A program made the position numbers and the translations under genes. DNA of 64,000 nt, taken from positions 1 through 64,000 of the forward strand of contig JAKAPL010000005.1 of assembly GCA_021807105.1 (NCBI GenBank), read 5' to 3'. The DNA comes from Myxococcales bacterium (GTDB taxonomy: Bacteria > Myxococcota > Myxococcia > Myxococcales > JAKAPL01). Below the pieces are notes generated by a model. That model saw only the letters and a program-made list of their open reading frames with translations. It was not told the DNA's origin and did not search any database. Of the stretch, positions 1 to 10,200 are shown piece by piece. Position 1 is the first letter of the stretch. Every line of letters begins with the position of its first letter.

Positions 1-2
1 TT

Positions 3-242
3 CCGTCGGGACCGGACGAGCCTCCGTCCGCGCCGGACGAAGCCTCGTCCACCGCGGACGGAGCGCTCCCGAGCGCGGACGAGGGTCCGCCGCCGCGGGA
101 CGGGGCTCCGTCCGCGCCGGACGGAGGCCCCACGGCACGAGACGGAGGCCCCACGGCACGAGACGGAGGCCCCACGGCACGAGACGGAGGCCCGGCTGCG
201 GCGGCCGATGCTCTCGCTTGCCCTTCTCGGCTCGCGGTCTAA
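3..242 (+). CDS. C-terminal end of an unidentified low-complexity protein (5' end outside window)
   Basis: One forward frame is open from the window edge to a TAA at 240-242. It encodes a Pro/Ala/Asp/Gly-rich tail that contains three copies of the heptapeptide DGGPTAR, encoded by the 21-bp tandem repeat at 120-192. The composition fits a disordered C-terminal tail, but no domain is visible. High G+C DNA often has long chance frames, so the coding call is weak. The last part of the frame lies in a dispersed repeat, so the original C-terminus may have been replaced by that insertion. Confidence 0.25.
   Translation, partial: PSGPDEPPSAPDEASSTADGALPSADEGPPPRDGAPSAPDGGPTARDGGPTARDGGPTARDGGPAAAADALACPSRLAV
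120..192. repeat. 21-bp tandem repeat, about 3.5 copies
   Basis: The unit gacggaggccccacggcac plus ga is repeated exactly at 120-140, 141-161 and 162-182, with a partial fourth copy. The period keeps the reading frame and encodes DGGPTAR on the forward strand. Confidence 0.9.
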
Positions 243-278
243 GAACGCCTCGCTGCGCCGTACCGTGAATAAGACGGG
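213..278 (-). repeat. Arm of the IS1380-end-type MITE (family D), right terminus
   Basis: Reading 278 to 213 on the reverse strand gives cccgtcttattcacggtacg and then a closely matching run to the left arm of the complete family-D element at 27592-27829. The terminus cccg(g/t)cttattcac is also found at both ends of the IS1380 element at 31185-33162. The element ends at 278, immediately before an ATG at 279. No opposite arm was recognised, so this copy is partial or rearranged. Confidence 0.65.
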
Positions 279-543
279 ATGAAGCGGATTCTCGTCCTCG
301 TCTCCTCGCTCACGCTCGCCGCCTGCCCGGGTTCCACCGGTCCGCAAGGGCCGACCGGACCTACCGGTCCCACGGGCGGTCTTGGAGGATCGGGGCCGCC
401 GGGCGAGCAGGGGTTCCCCGGACCGACGGGGTTGGCCGGGGAGATGGGGCCGCGAGGGGCCATGGGGTCGACGGGTGCCGAGGGGCCATCCGGACCGGCC
501 GGATCGACCGGTCCGGCCGGCGGAACGGGGCGGTCGTGTTACA
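279..543 (+). pseudogene. Collagen-like lipoprotein, 3'-truncated fragment
   Basis: The ATG at 279 opens a type II signal peptide ([16 protein letters not shown], lipobox LAAC, Cys16). About 65 residues of Gly-X-Y triplets rich in GPT, GPA and GPQ follow, the signature of bacterial collagen-like surface proteins. After about 543 the triplets stop. The same frame then runs for more than a thousand codons through the polyketide synthase gene in a non-coding phase, with no stop codon before 4421. There is therefore no native C-terminus. The start codon directly abuts a dispersed repeat ending at 278. The simplest reading is a gene fragment fused to the PKS locus by deletion. An intact short lipoprotein is not supported because no stop exists. 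Confidence 0.5.
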
Positions 544-567
544 CTGGCGGCTCTTCGAGACCACCTC

Positions 568-3500
568 TTGCCCAAGCCCAGCCCCGGGGGACCTCTGGAA
601 CGCCCGATCCTCGGGCTGACGCCGTTCGAACGGCCGGACGCGCCCCTCTGCATCGCGCTCTGCCGGGCGGGGGCGGCCGGCGTCTTGGATCTCGGCCGCG
701 ATCCAGCCGCGGCGCGTGCTCCGCTCGCCGCGCTCGCGGCCCAGGTCCCGGGCCTCTTCGGCGTCCGCTTCCCCGAGGGAGCGGCGCCGCTCGCCCTGCC
801 CGACGCGGCGGCCTTCGTCCTCTTCCCGTCGCCGGAGGCGATGCGGGAGACGGGCCGGCCGGCGCTCGTGCAGGTGACCTCGGCCGCGGAGGCGCGGCTG
901 GCGCGCGCGCGCGGGGCGGCGGGGCTCGTCGCGAAGGGCGCGGAGAGCGGCGGCCGGGTCGGCGAGGAGACGGCGTTCATCCTCTTGCAGCGGCTCGTTC
1001 AGGAAGGCCTGGGGCTGCCGGTCTGGCTGCAGGGCGCCATCGGACTGCACGGCGCGGCGGCCGCGCGGGCGGCGGGGGCGCGCGGCGTGCTGCTCGATTC
1101 CCAGCTCGCGCTCCTCCCCGAGGCGGGGACGCCGCCGGCCTTGCGGGCGGCGATCGCGGCGATGGACGGCGGCGAGACGGCGGTGATCGCGGGGCAGCGG
1201 GTCCTCCAGCGGCCGGATCTCCCGGCGGCGAAGCTCGGGGCGGCCTCGGTCGAGGAGGTCCTCGGGCGGCTCGGCGACGATCTCGCCGGACTCGTCCCGG
1301 TGGGGCAGGAGGGCGCGTTCGCCGCCTCGCTCGCCGCGCGCTTTTCGAGCGCGGGGGCGCTCGTGCGGGGGGTCGCGCGCGCCGCGGAGGAGCAGCTCCG
1401 CGAGGCGCGCCGCCTCGCGCCGTTCGCGCCCGGCTCGCCGCTCGCGCGCCGGCATGGGCTTCGCTTCCCGATCGTTCAGGGGCCGATGACCCGGGTCTCC
1501 GACGGCGCGCCCTTCGCCCGGGCGGTCGCGGACGGCGGCGGGCTGCCGTTTCTCGCCCTCGCGCTGCTCGATGGAGCGGCCTTACGGCGGCTGCTCGACG
1601 AGACGCGGGAGCTGCTCGGCGATCGTCCATTCGGGGTGGGGCTCCTGGGCTTCGCGCCGGAGGCGCTGCGGGCCGAGCAGCTCGCCGTGGTCGAGGCGGC
1701 CCGGCCGCCGGCGGCGCTCATCGCCGGGGGGCGCCCGGATCAGGCCCGCGCCCTCGAGGAGCGGGGGATCCCGACGTACCTCCATGTGCCGTCGCCCGCG
1801 ATCCTCTCGCTCGCCCTCGCGGCGGGCGTGCGGCGCTTCGTCCTGGAGGGGCGCGAGAGCGGCGGGCACGTCGGACCGCGCGGCTCGCTGGCGCTCTGGG
1901 AGCAGGCGATGGGGCCGCTCCTCTCCCACCCCGCCCCCGCGGAGCTGTCGGTGCTCTTCGCGGGCGGGATCCACGACGGCCTCTCGGCGGCCATGGTCGC
2001 CGCGCTCGCCGCGCCCCTCGCCGCGCGCGGGGCCGCGCTCGGCCTGCTCATGGGGACGGCCTACCTCTTCACCGAGGAGGCGGTCGCGACCGGGGCGATC
2101 GGCGCGGAGTTCCAGGAGGCGGCGATCGCCTGCGACGGGACCGCGCTGCTCGAGACCGCGCCCGGCCACGCGACCCGCTGCGTGGAGACCGAGTACGTCC
2201 GGACATTCCGCGCCGAGCGCGAGAAGCTCGCGGCGGAGGGGCTCGACCCGCGGGAGATCTGGGCGCGGCTCGAGCAGATGAACCTCGGGCGGCTGCGAAT
2301 CGCGGCCAAGCGGGTGCGGCGGGAGGGCGGGGCGCTCGTGCCGGTCGATGCGCTGACGCAGCGGCGCGAAGGGCTCTTCATGATCGGCCAGGCCGCGTCC
2401 CTGCGATCGGCGCGGACGACGATCGAGCGGCTCCATCGCGAGGTGTCCGAGGGCGGTACGGATCGGCTGGAGGCGCTCGCCGCGCGGCAGGAGCCGGCCG
2501 CGGAGCCGAGGCCGCTGGACGTCGCGATCGTGGGGATGGCGGCCATCTTCCCCGGCGCGCCGGACCTCGTCACGTACTGGGGGAACATCCTCGCGGGCGT
2601 CGACTCGGTCCGCGAGGTGGACAGGAGCCGCTGGGATCCCGCGATCTACTTCGACCCCGGCGATCAGGACGGCACGAAGACGCCGTGCAAGTGGGGTGGC
2701 TTCCTGCCCGAGGTGCCGTTCGATCCGCTCTCCTTCGGCCTGCCGCCGCGCTCGCTGCCGTCGATCGATCCCGCCCAGCTCCTGGCGCTGGAAGTGGCGC
2801 GGCGGGCGCTCGACGACGCCGGCTGCCTCGCCCGCGACTTCCCCCGCGAGCGGACCGCGGTGATCTTCGGGGCCGAGGGCGGCACCGACCTCTCGACGGC
2901 GTACGGCTTCCGCGCCCTCTACCCGCAGCTCCTGGGGCCGCTGCCCGGCCCGCTCGCGGAGAGACTCCCCTCGCTCTCCGAAGACTCCTTCGCCGGCGTG
3001 CTCGGCAACGTGATCGCGGGGCGGATCGCCAACCGCCTCGACCTCGGCGGCCCGAACTACACCGTGGACGCCGCCTGCGCGTCCTCGCTGGCCGCGCTCG
3101 ACCTCGCGGTCAAGGAGCTGGCGACGGGCGGCAGCGACCTCGTCCTCTGCGGCGCGGCCGATCTGCACAACGGCATCAACGACTACCTCATGTTCGCCTC
3201 GGTCCACGCGCTCTCCCGGCGGGGGCGCTGCGCGCCCTTCGACGCGGGGGCGGACGGCATCGTCCTCGGCGAGGGGGTGGCCTGCCTCGTCGTCAAGCGC
3301 GCGGCGGACGCGCGGCGCGACGGCGACCGGATCTACGCGATCGTCCGGGGCGTCGGCGGCGCCTCCGACGGCCGCAGCCTCGGCCTCACGGCGCCGCGCA
3401 AGGAAGGGCAGGTCCGCGCGATGGAACGGGCCTACGAGAAGGCCGGCCTCTCACCCGCGGAGGTCGGTCTCGTCGAGGCCCACGGCACGGGCACGGTCGT

Positions 3501-6500
3501 CGGGGACCGGACGGAGCTGGCGAGCCTCGACGAGCTGTTCCGCCGCGCGGGCGCCGGCGCGGGGAGCGTCGCGCTCGGATCGGTCAAGTCGCAGATCGGC
3601 CACACGAAGTGCGCCGCGGGGATGGCCGGGATCATCAAGGCGGCGCTCGCGCTCTACCACCACGCGCTGCCGCCGACGATCCACGTGGAGAAGCCCAACC
3701 CCGGCTACGATGTGACGCGGAGCCCCTTTACGCTCTCGGGCGCCGCCCGGCCGTGGATCGCCCCCGAGGCCGGGCCGCGGCGCGCGGCGGTGAGCGCCTT
3801 CGGCTTCGGGGGCACGAACTTCCACGTGGTCCTCGACGAGGCCCCGCGCGGGCAGGAGCCGGAGTCCGGCGGCGGGCGGCTGCCGGCCGAGATCTTCGTC
3901 TTGCGGGGGACGGTCGAGGAGGCGCGGGCGGGCGCGGCGGCGCTCGCCGCCCGGCTCGCGGCGCCGCCGCCGGGGACCCTCGCCGACCTCGCGTACACGA
4001 TCGACGCGCAGGGCACGGGGCCGGCGCGGATCGCGATCGTCGCCGAGAGCGTGGAGAAGCTCCGCGCGTCGCTCGAGCGGGCGGCGCGGGGAGAGCGCGG
4101 GGAGGGCGTCTTCCTCGCGGAGGAGGCCGAGGGCCGAGAGAAGGTCGCGTTCCTCTTCCCGGGGCAGGGGAGCCAGCGTCCGGGCATGTTGGGCGAGCTG
4201 TTCGTCGCTTTCCCGGAGCTCTCGCGCCACCTCGAGGCCGGCCGGCGCTGGGCCGGACTCATCCACCCCGCGCCGGGATTGACCGAGGCCGACCGGGAGG
4301 CGCAGGCGGCGGCGCTCACCGATACGCGCGTCGCGCAGCCGGCGCTCGGGGTCGTCGAGCTGGCGGCGCTGGAGCTGCTCGCCGGCCTCGGGGTGCTTCC
4401 CGACCTCGTGGCGGGACATAGCTTCGGTGAGCTGACCGCGCTCTGCGCCGCGGGCGCCCTCACGCCCGCCGATCTCCCCGCCCTGTCCGAGGCGCGGGCC
4501 CACTGCATCCTCGGCGCGGCTGGCGCGGAGCCCGGGGCGATGGCCGCCGTGTCGGCGCCGCTCGCCGACATCCGGGAGTGGTGCGCGGGCGCCGGGGTGA
4601 CGCTCGTCAACGAGAATGCGCCCGGGCAAGGCGTGATCGCCGGCAGCCGGACGGCGATCGAGGCGGCGCTCGTGACGCTCCGGGAGAAGGGGATCGCCGC
4701 GCGCCGGCTGCAGGTCGCCTGCGCCTTCCACAGCCCGCTGCTCGCGGGCGCCGACGCGGCGTTCGCCCGGACCCTCTCGGAGGTGACGTTGAAGCGGCCG
4801 GCGCTGCCCGTCTTCTCGAACGTGACCGCCGAGCCGTACCCCGACGCGCCCGAGGAGATCCGCCGGCTGCTCGCGCGGCAGCTCGTCTCTCCGGTCCGCT
4901 TCGCCGCCGAGCTGCTCGCGATGTACGACGCGGGCGCGCGGATCTTCGTCGAGGTCGGGCCGGGGCAGGTGCTCACCCGACTCGCGGGGCAGATCCTCGC
5001 GGGCCGGCCGCATCTCGCGCTGGCCGTCGATCACGGGGGCGGCCTCCACCCGCTCCTCACGACGCTCGCGGCGCTCCTCGTGCGCGGGGTCCCCGTGCGC
5101 CTCGGGCGGCTGTTCGCGGGGCGGCGGCTGCGGCGGCTCGAGCTCGACCGGCCGGCCGCGCGACCCGCCTCGCTCTGGATCGTGGACGGCCACCGCGCTC
5201 GGCCCGCGCTGGGCGAGGTCCCGCCCGGCGGCTTGCGGCCGGCCGAGCCGCCGCTCTCGGGGCTGGGGCCCGCCGGAGATCGTGAGACCACCGTCCTCGC
5301 GTACCTGAAAGGCATGGAGCGGCTCGTCGAGACCGAGCGGGAGGTGATGCTGAAGTACCTCGGCGAGGAGACGAGCCCGGCCCGAGCGGCCGAAGCGCCG
5401 TCCGTGCCGGCGCCGCGGGTGGCACTCGAAGAGAAGAGGGGGGACGGGAGGGAGCAGGCGGACGCGACGGTGGACATCGCCCGGCTCCTCCTCGCGCTCG
5501 TCAGCGAGCGGACCGGCTATCCGCAGGAGATGCTGAGCCTCGACGCGGATCTGGAGGCCGAGCTGTCCATCGACTCGATCAAGCGGCTCGAGATCCTGGG
5601 CACGCTCACGCAGCGGCTCGGCCTCTCGGGCAGCGTCGCCGGAGCGGCGGACCTCCCGCTGGAGAAGCTCGCCGCGGTGAAGACGCTGCGGGGAATCACG
5701 TCCTGGATCGAGACCCGGCTGGCGGGCGGAGCGGCGGAGCGGCAGGCGCCGGTCACGCACCCCGCCGGGGCGGCGCCGGCGGCCCTCTGCTGGGCGCGGC
5801 CGGTGTGGATCGAGGCCCCCGCGCGGCCCGCGGAGAACGCGGCCGGCCTGCGCGTCTGGGTCGCGCCGCGGACCCCGTTCGCGGAGCTGCTCGCGGGGAG
5901 GCTTCGCGAGGCCGCCGCCGCGGTGACGTTGCGGGACGACCGCCCCGAGGGTCCGATCGACGTGCTCCTCGACGTCTCCGGTCTCGACGCGGGCGCCGGC
6001 CTCTGGCCCCTGTTCTCCCGCAGCCGCGACGCGCTCGCCGCCGGGGCGAGGCGCCTTTTCGCCGCGACCGGCCTCGCGGGGGAGGCGCTCGCCGGCGCGG
6101 GCGTCGCCGGGCTTCTCAAGAGCCTCGCGCGCGAGGTGCCGGCGCCGGACGTCCGGGCGATCGACCTCGACCCCGCGCAGCCGCCGGTCGCGCTCGCCGC
6201 GAGCCTCGTCGCCGAGACCCTGACCGCGGGCGGGGCTCAGGAGGTGGCCTGGCGCCGCGGGGCGCGCTGGGCGTTCGTGATGCGCGAAGGGCCTCGGCCG
6301 CGGGCCGGCGTGATCCTCGACCGGGACTCGGTCGTGCTCCTGACCGGCGGCGCCCGGGGGATCACCGCCGGCCTCGCGGTGTCGCTCGCCCGCCGCTTCC
6401 AGTGCGCTCTCGTGCTCGCCGGCACGCGCCCTCCGCCCGGCGCCGAGCCGCCCGATCTCGCCGCCGCCTCCGATCTGCCCGCGCTGCGTCGCGCGCTGCT

Positions 6501-7215
6501 CGCGCGGGCGGCCGCTCCCGTCGCGGCGGTCGAGGCGGCGGCCCGCGGGGCCTGGGCCGACCGGGAGATCCGGAGGACGATGGCGGCCATCGCGGAGGCC
6601 GGCGGGCGCGCGAGCTACCACGCGGTCGATGTCCGCGACGAGACCCGGGTGGCCGCGCTCGTCGCCGCGATCTACGAGCGCCACGGCCGTCTCGACGCGG
6701 CCATCCACGGCGCGGGCGTCACGGACGACCGGAGCCTCGCGGACAAGGAGCGGGAAGGGTTCGAGCGCGTCCTCGCGACGAAGCTGGGCGGAGCGCTCGC
6801 GCTGGCCCGCCATCTGCGGGACGACCTTCGGCTCTTCGCTCTCTTCGGGAGCGTCGCGGGCGTCTTCGGCAACCGCGGCCAGGCCGACTACGCCGCGGCG
6901 AACGCCGCCCTCGATCGGCTCGCGGCGTCGCTCGCCGGCCGCTTCCGGGGGCCCGCCGTCGCGCTCGACTTCGGCCCCTGGGCCGGCGCCGGCATGGTCG
7001 GCCCCGAGCTGGCGGCGGAGTACGCCCGGCGCGCGATCCCCCTCGTGCCGCTCGACGCCGGCATCGCGGAGGTGACGGCGGCCCTCTTCGACGGCCCCGC
7101 GACCGATCCGGTCCCTTCGCAGGCGCTGCTCTGCGCGGGCGGCCTCGCGCCGTTTGCCGGCGTGGCGTGGCAGGGCGGGGCGGACGAAGCGGCGGCGGAA
7201 CGGCCGTCGCCGTGA
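568..7215 (+). CDS. Iterative type I PKS / PUFA-synthase-like protein: NMO-NMO-KS-AT-ACP-KR
   Basis: This multidomain synthase has about 2215 residues from a tentative TTG at 568. Upstream codons overlap the collagen-like frame, no Shine-Dalgarno is clear, and CTG 544 is an alternative start. Residues 1-300 and 300-610 look like two successive nitronate-monooxygenase/PfaD-type flavin enoyl-reductase barrels; the second has [10 protein letters not shown] and ESGGHVG. A ketosynthase follows (about 651-1090; DAACASS with Cys837, EAHGTGT, SQIGHTK). Next are an acyltransferase (about 1190-1485; [14 protein letters not shown] with Ser1285), one acyl carrier domain (LSIDSIK, Ser1670) and a ketoreductase (about 1915-2150; TGGARGI, Ser-Tyr-Asn in [19 protein letters not shown]). 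KS-AT-ACP-KR matches PfaA and enediyne PKS order, but PfaA usually carries several ACPs. It overlaps the next gene by four bases. Confidence 0.88.
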   Translation: MPKPSPGGPLERPILGLTPFERPDAPLCIALCRAGAAGVLDLGRDPAAARAPLAALAAQVPGLFGVRFPEGAAPLALPDAAAFVLFPSPEAMRETGRPALVQVTSAAEARLARARGAAGLVAKGAESGGRVGEETAFILLQRLVQEGLGLPVWLQGAIGLHGAAAARAAGARGVLLDSQLALLPEAGTPPALRAAIAAMDGGETAVIAGQRVLQRPDLPAAKLGAASVEEVLGRLGDDLAGLVPVGQEGAFAASLAARFSSAGALVRGVARAAEEQLREARRLAPFAPGSPLARRHGLRFPIVQGPMTRVSDGAPFARAVADGGGLPFLALALLDGAALRRLLDETRELLGDRPFGVGLLGFAPEALRAEQLAVVEAARPPAALIAGGRPDQARALEERGIPTYLHVPSPAILSLALAAGVRRFVLEGRESGGHVGPRGSLALWEQAMGPLLSHPAPAELSVLFAGGIHDGLSAAMVAALAAPLAARGAALGLLMGTAYLFTEEAVATGAIGAEFQEAAIACDGTALLETAPGHATRCVETEYVRTFRAEREKLAAEGLDPREIWARLEQMNLGRLRIAAKRVRREGGALVPVDALTQRREGLFMIGQAASLRSARTTIERLHREVSEGGTDRLEALAARQEPAAEPRPLDVAIVGMAAIFPGAPDLVTYWGNILAGVDSVREVDRSRWDPAIYFDPGDQDGTKTPCKWGGFLPEVPFDPLSFGLPPRSLPSIDPAQLLALEVARRALDDAGCLARDFPRERTAVIFGAEGGTDLSTAYGFRALYPQLLGPLPGPLAERLPSLSEDSFAGVLGNVIAGRIANRLDLGGPNYTVDAACASSLAALDLAVKELATGGSDLVLCGAADLHNGINDYLMFASVHALSRRGRCAPFDAGADGIVLGEGVACLVVKRAADARRDGDRIYAIVRGVGGASDGRSLGLTAPRKEGQVRAMERAYEKAGLSPAEVGLVEAHGTGTVVGDRTELASLDELFRRAGAGAGSVALGSVKSQIGHTKCAAGMAGIIKAALALYHHALPPTIHVEKPNPGYDVTRSPFTLSGAARPWIAPEAGPRRAAVSAFGFGGTNFHVVLDEAPRGQEPESGGGRLPAEIFVLRGTVEEARAGAAALAARLAAPPPGTLADLAYTIDAQGTGPARIAIVAESVEKLRASLERAARGERGEGVFLAEEAEGREKVAFLFPGQGSQRPGMLGELFVAFPELSRHLEAGRRWAGLIHPAPGLTEADREAQAAALTDTRVAQPALGVVELAALELLAGLGVLPDLVAGHSFGELTALCAAGALTPADLPALSEARAHCILGAAGAEPGAMAAVSAPLADIREWCAGAGVTLVNENAPGQGVIAGSRTAIEAALVTLREKGIAARRLQVACAFHSPLLAGADAAFARTLSEVTLKRPALPVFSNVTAEPYPDAPEEIRRLLARQLVSPVRFAAELLAMYDAGARIFVEVGPGQVLTRLAGQILAGRPHLALAVDHGGGLHPLLTTLAALLVRGVPVRLGRLFAGRRLRRLELDRPAARPASLWIVDGHRARPALGEVPPGGLRPAEPPLSGLGPAGDRETTVLAYLKGMERLVETEREVMLKYLGEETSPARAAEAPSVPAPRVALEEKRGDGREQADATVDIARLLLALVSERTGYPQEMLSLDADLEAELSIDSIKRLEILGTLTQRLGLSGSVAGAADLPLEKLAAVKTLRGITSWIETRLAGGAAERQAPVTHPAGAAPAALCWARPVWIEAPARPAENAAGLRVWVAPRTPFAELLAGRLREAAAAVTLRDDRPEGPIDVLLDVSGLDAGAGLWPLFSRSRDALAAGARRLFAATGLAGEALAGAGVAGLLKSLAREVPAPDVRAIDLDPAQPPVALAASLVAETLTAGGAQEVAWRRGARWAFVMREGPRPRAGVILDRDSVVLLTGGARGITAGLAVSLARRFQCALVLAGTRPPPGAEPPDLAAASDLPALRRALLARAAAPVAAVEAAARGAWADREIRRTMAAIAEAGGRASYHAVDVRDETRVAALVAAIYERHGRLDAAIHGAGVTDDRSLADKEREGFERVLATKLGGALALARHLRDDLRLFALFGSVAGVFGNRGQADYAAANAALDRLAASLAGRFRGPAVALDFGPWAGAGMVGPELAAEYARRAIPLVPLDAGIAEVTAALFDGPATDPVPSQALLCAGGLAPFAGVAWQGGADEAAAERPSP

Positions 7216-10200
7216 GCGGCCCGCCCGAGCCCATCGCCATCGTCGGGATGGGGTGCGTCTTCCCGGGCGCGCGGAATCTGGCCGAGTTCGAGGCGAACCT
7301 GCTCGCGGGGAAGGACGCGATCGCCGAGGTCCCGCCGGGCCGGTGGGACCCCTCGTACTACGATCCGGCCTCGAGCGCGGCCGACCGCTTCTATTGCCGG
7401 AGAGGCGGGTTCGTGGACGGCGTCGCCACGTTCGATCCGCTCGCCTTCGGGGTGATGCCGCGAGCCGCCGAGGGGGCGGAGCCCGATCAACTCCTCGCCC
7501 TGCACGTCGCGGCGGAGGCGATCGCCGACGCGGGCCTCGACCCGTCCGGCGAGTGGCGGCGCGGCGCGGCGGTGGTGCTCGGCCGCGGCGGCTACGCGGG
7601 CGCCGGGCTGGCCCGCCTCGACCTGCGCGTGCGCGCGCTCCCGATGGTTCGGGCGGCCCTGGAGGCGCACGCGCCCCGGCAGGCGCGCGAGGTGGCCGCG
7701 GCCCTCGAGGCCACGCTGCCGCCGTACGGGCCGGACACGGCCATCGGCCTCGTCCCCAACCTGGCCGCCTCGCGCATCGCCAACCGGTTCGACCTGGGCG
7801 GCGCCGCTTACACGGTGGACGCGGCCTGCGCGAGCGCGTTGCTCGCCGTCGACCAGGCGGCGCGCGAGCTCTGGAGCGGGCGGGCGGACGTGGCGCTCGC
7901 GGGCGGCGTCCACCTCTCCCACGACGTGACGTTCTGGAGCGTCTTCACGCAGCTCGGCGCGCTGAGCCGGCGGCAGGAGATCCGGCCGTTCGACCGCGGC
8001 GCCGACGGGCTGCTCATCGGCGAGGGGGCGGGCATCCTCGTGCTGGAGCGGCTCTCCGACGCGTTGCGCGAGGGACGGCGCATCTGGGCGCGGCTGCTCT
8101 CGGTGGGGATCGCGAGCGACGGGCGTGGGACGAGCCTGATGAGCCCCCGGGTGGAGGGGCAGCTCTTCGCCTTGGAGCGAGCGTGGCAGGCCGCCGGCCG
8201 CGACCCGAGCCGCGTCGGCCTCGTCGAAGGCCACGGGACGGGGACCGCCGCGGGCGACGAGGCCGAGCTGACGACGCTCGCGCGCTTCTTCGGCTCCGCG
8301 CCGGACGGCCGGCGCGCGGCGCTCGGGTCGGTCAAGTCGATGATCGGCCACGCGATGCCCGCGGCGGGAGCGGCGGGGCTCATCAAGGCCGCGCTCGCGC
8401 TTCATCGCGGGGTCGCGCTCCCGAGCCTCCACTGCGACGAGCCGCACCCGCTGCTCGCCCGCACGCGGTTCCGGGTCCCTGCCGCCGCCGAGCCCTGGCC
8501 GCTCCCCGGGCCGCGCCTCGCGGCGGTGGACGCCTTCGGCTTCGGGGGCATCGACACGCACGCGGTGCTGGAGGCGGATGGCGAGCCCCGGCGCGCGCGG
8601 TCCCGCCCCTCGGCCGCGGGAGGCGAGCTGGCGATCGTTCTCGCCGCTGGCTCCCCGGAGGAGCTGGCCGCCGCCCTCGACGCGCCGCCAGCGCGGCCGG
8701 CCGGTGGTCCCTGCCGGCTCGTCCTCTTCGATCCGACGCCCGAGCGGGTGGCGATGGCGCGCCGGGCCGTGCTCCGCGCGCAGCCGTGGCGCGGGCACGA
8801 TGACCTCTGGTACACGCCGCGGGGGCTCGCCGCGGACGGCGGCAGGACCGCGTTCCTTTTCCCCGGCGTCGAGCCCACGTTCGAGCCGCGGGTGGGCGAC
8901 GTGGCGGAGTGGATGGGGAGGGAGCCTCCCGCGGCGGCGGACCCTGGGGATCTCGAACGCGTGGGTCTCTCCATCGTGGCGACGAGTCGGCTGCTCTTCG
9001 ACGCCCTGCTCCGGCTGGGCATTGTCCCGGGCGCCCTGGCCGGCCACAGCATCGGGGAGTGGACCGCGATGATCTGCGCTTCGCTCGTGCTCCCGGCCGA
9101 AGCGGATGCCTTCATCGCCACGCTCGTCCCCGGGACGCTCGCGGTGCCGGACGTCGCGTTCGCCGCCGCCGGCTGCGGGCTCGCCCGCGCGGAGGAGGCG
9201 ATCGCCGGGCTTCCCGACATCACGGTTTCCCACGACAACTGCCCGCACCAGGTCGTCCTCTGCGGGCGGGAGGCCCCCCTCGAAGAGGGACTCGCCCGGC
9301 TGCGCGGAAGGCAGATCCTCGCGCAGCGACTCCCGTTCCGCTCGGGCTTCCATTCTCCGCTCTTCGCGGACTACGTGGCCCCGCACCGGCGGAACCTGGC
9401 CCGGCTGCCGATCGGGAGGGCGGGGTGGCCGCTCTGGTCCGCCACGACGTGCTCCCGTTACCCGGACGATCCGGCGGCGGTGCGCGAGCTGGCGGCCGAG
9501 CACCTCGTCCGCCCCGTCCGGTTCCGCGAGCTGATCGAGCGGCTCTACGCCGATGGCTGCCGCATCTTCGTGCAGGTCGGCGCGGGCGCGAGCCTCGTGG
9601 GGTTCGTCCAGGACACGCTGCGCGGGCGCCCCCACCTGGCCATCGCCGCCAACGTGCCCAAACGTTCCGGGCTCGCCCAGCTCCGGCGGCTGCTCGCGGC
9701 GGCGTTCTGCGAGGGGCTCGCGGTGGACCCCGGCGTGCTCGGCCCCAAGGCATCGGGCGCGCGCCCGCTGAACCTGAGCGTTTTCGCGCCAAGGCTCGCG
9801 CCCGCCGCCCCGCCCGAGGAGGCCGCGACCGGCGTGCTCGGCCTCTTCACGCGCGCGCTCCAGACCGTCGCCCGGGCGCAGGAGGACGTGGTCGCCGCGT
9901 ACGCCCGCCGGGCGCCGGCCGTGGTCGAGGCGCGCGAGACGAGCGAGCGGCGGAGTCTGTCGCCGTCCACCCACCCCTACCTGCTCGACCACAGCTTCTA
10001 CCGGCAGCCGCCCGGTTGGCCCGAGCTCTCCGATCGGTACCCGGTGGTGCCGATGACGCTGCTGCTCGAATGGCTGCGCGAGGCCGGAGAGGCCTGCGCC
10101 GGCCGCCCCGCCGTCGCGTTCGAGGAGGTCCGGGCCCACCGCTGGCTCGCCATCGCCCCGCCCATCGAGGTCACGCTCCGGGCGGCGCGGCGCGACGCGG

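Noticed and set aside
279-4421. A 1380-codon forward frame starting with collagen-like triplets
   Set aside because: Only the first 90 codons look like protein; the rest is the PKS gene read in the wrong phase, with Arg/Ala/Gly-rich sequence typical of shadow frames in high-G+C DNA.
3451-6813. Long reverse-strand frame antisense to the PKS
   Set aside because: Composition is Arg/Gly/Asp-rich without domains; the forward frame has intact KS, AT, ACP and KR motifs.
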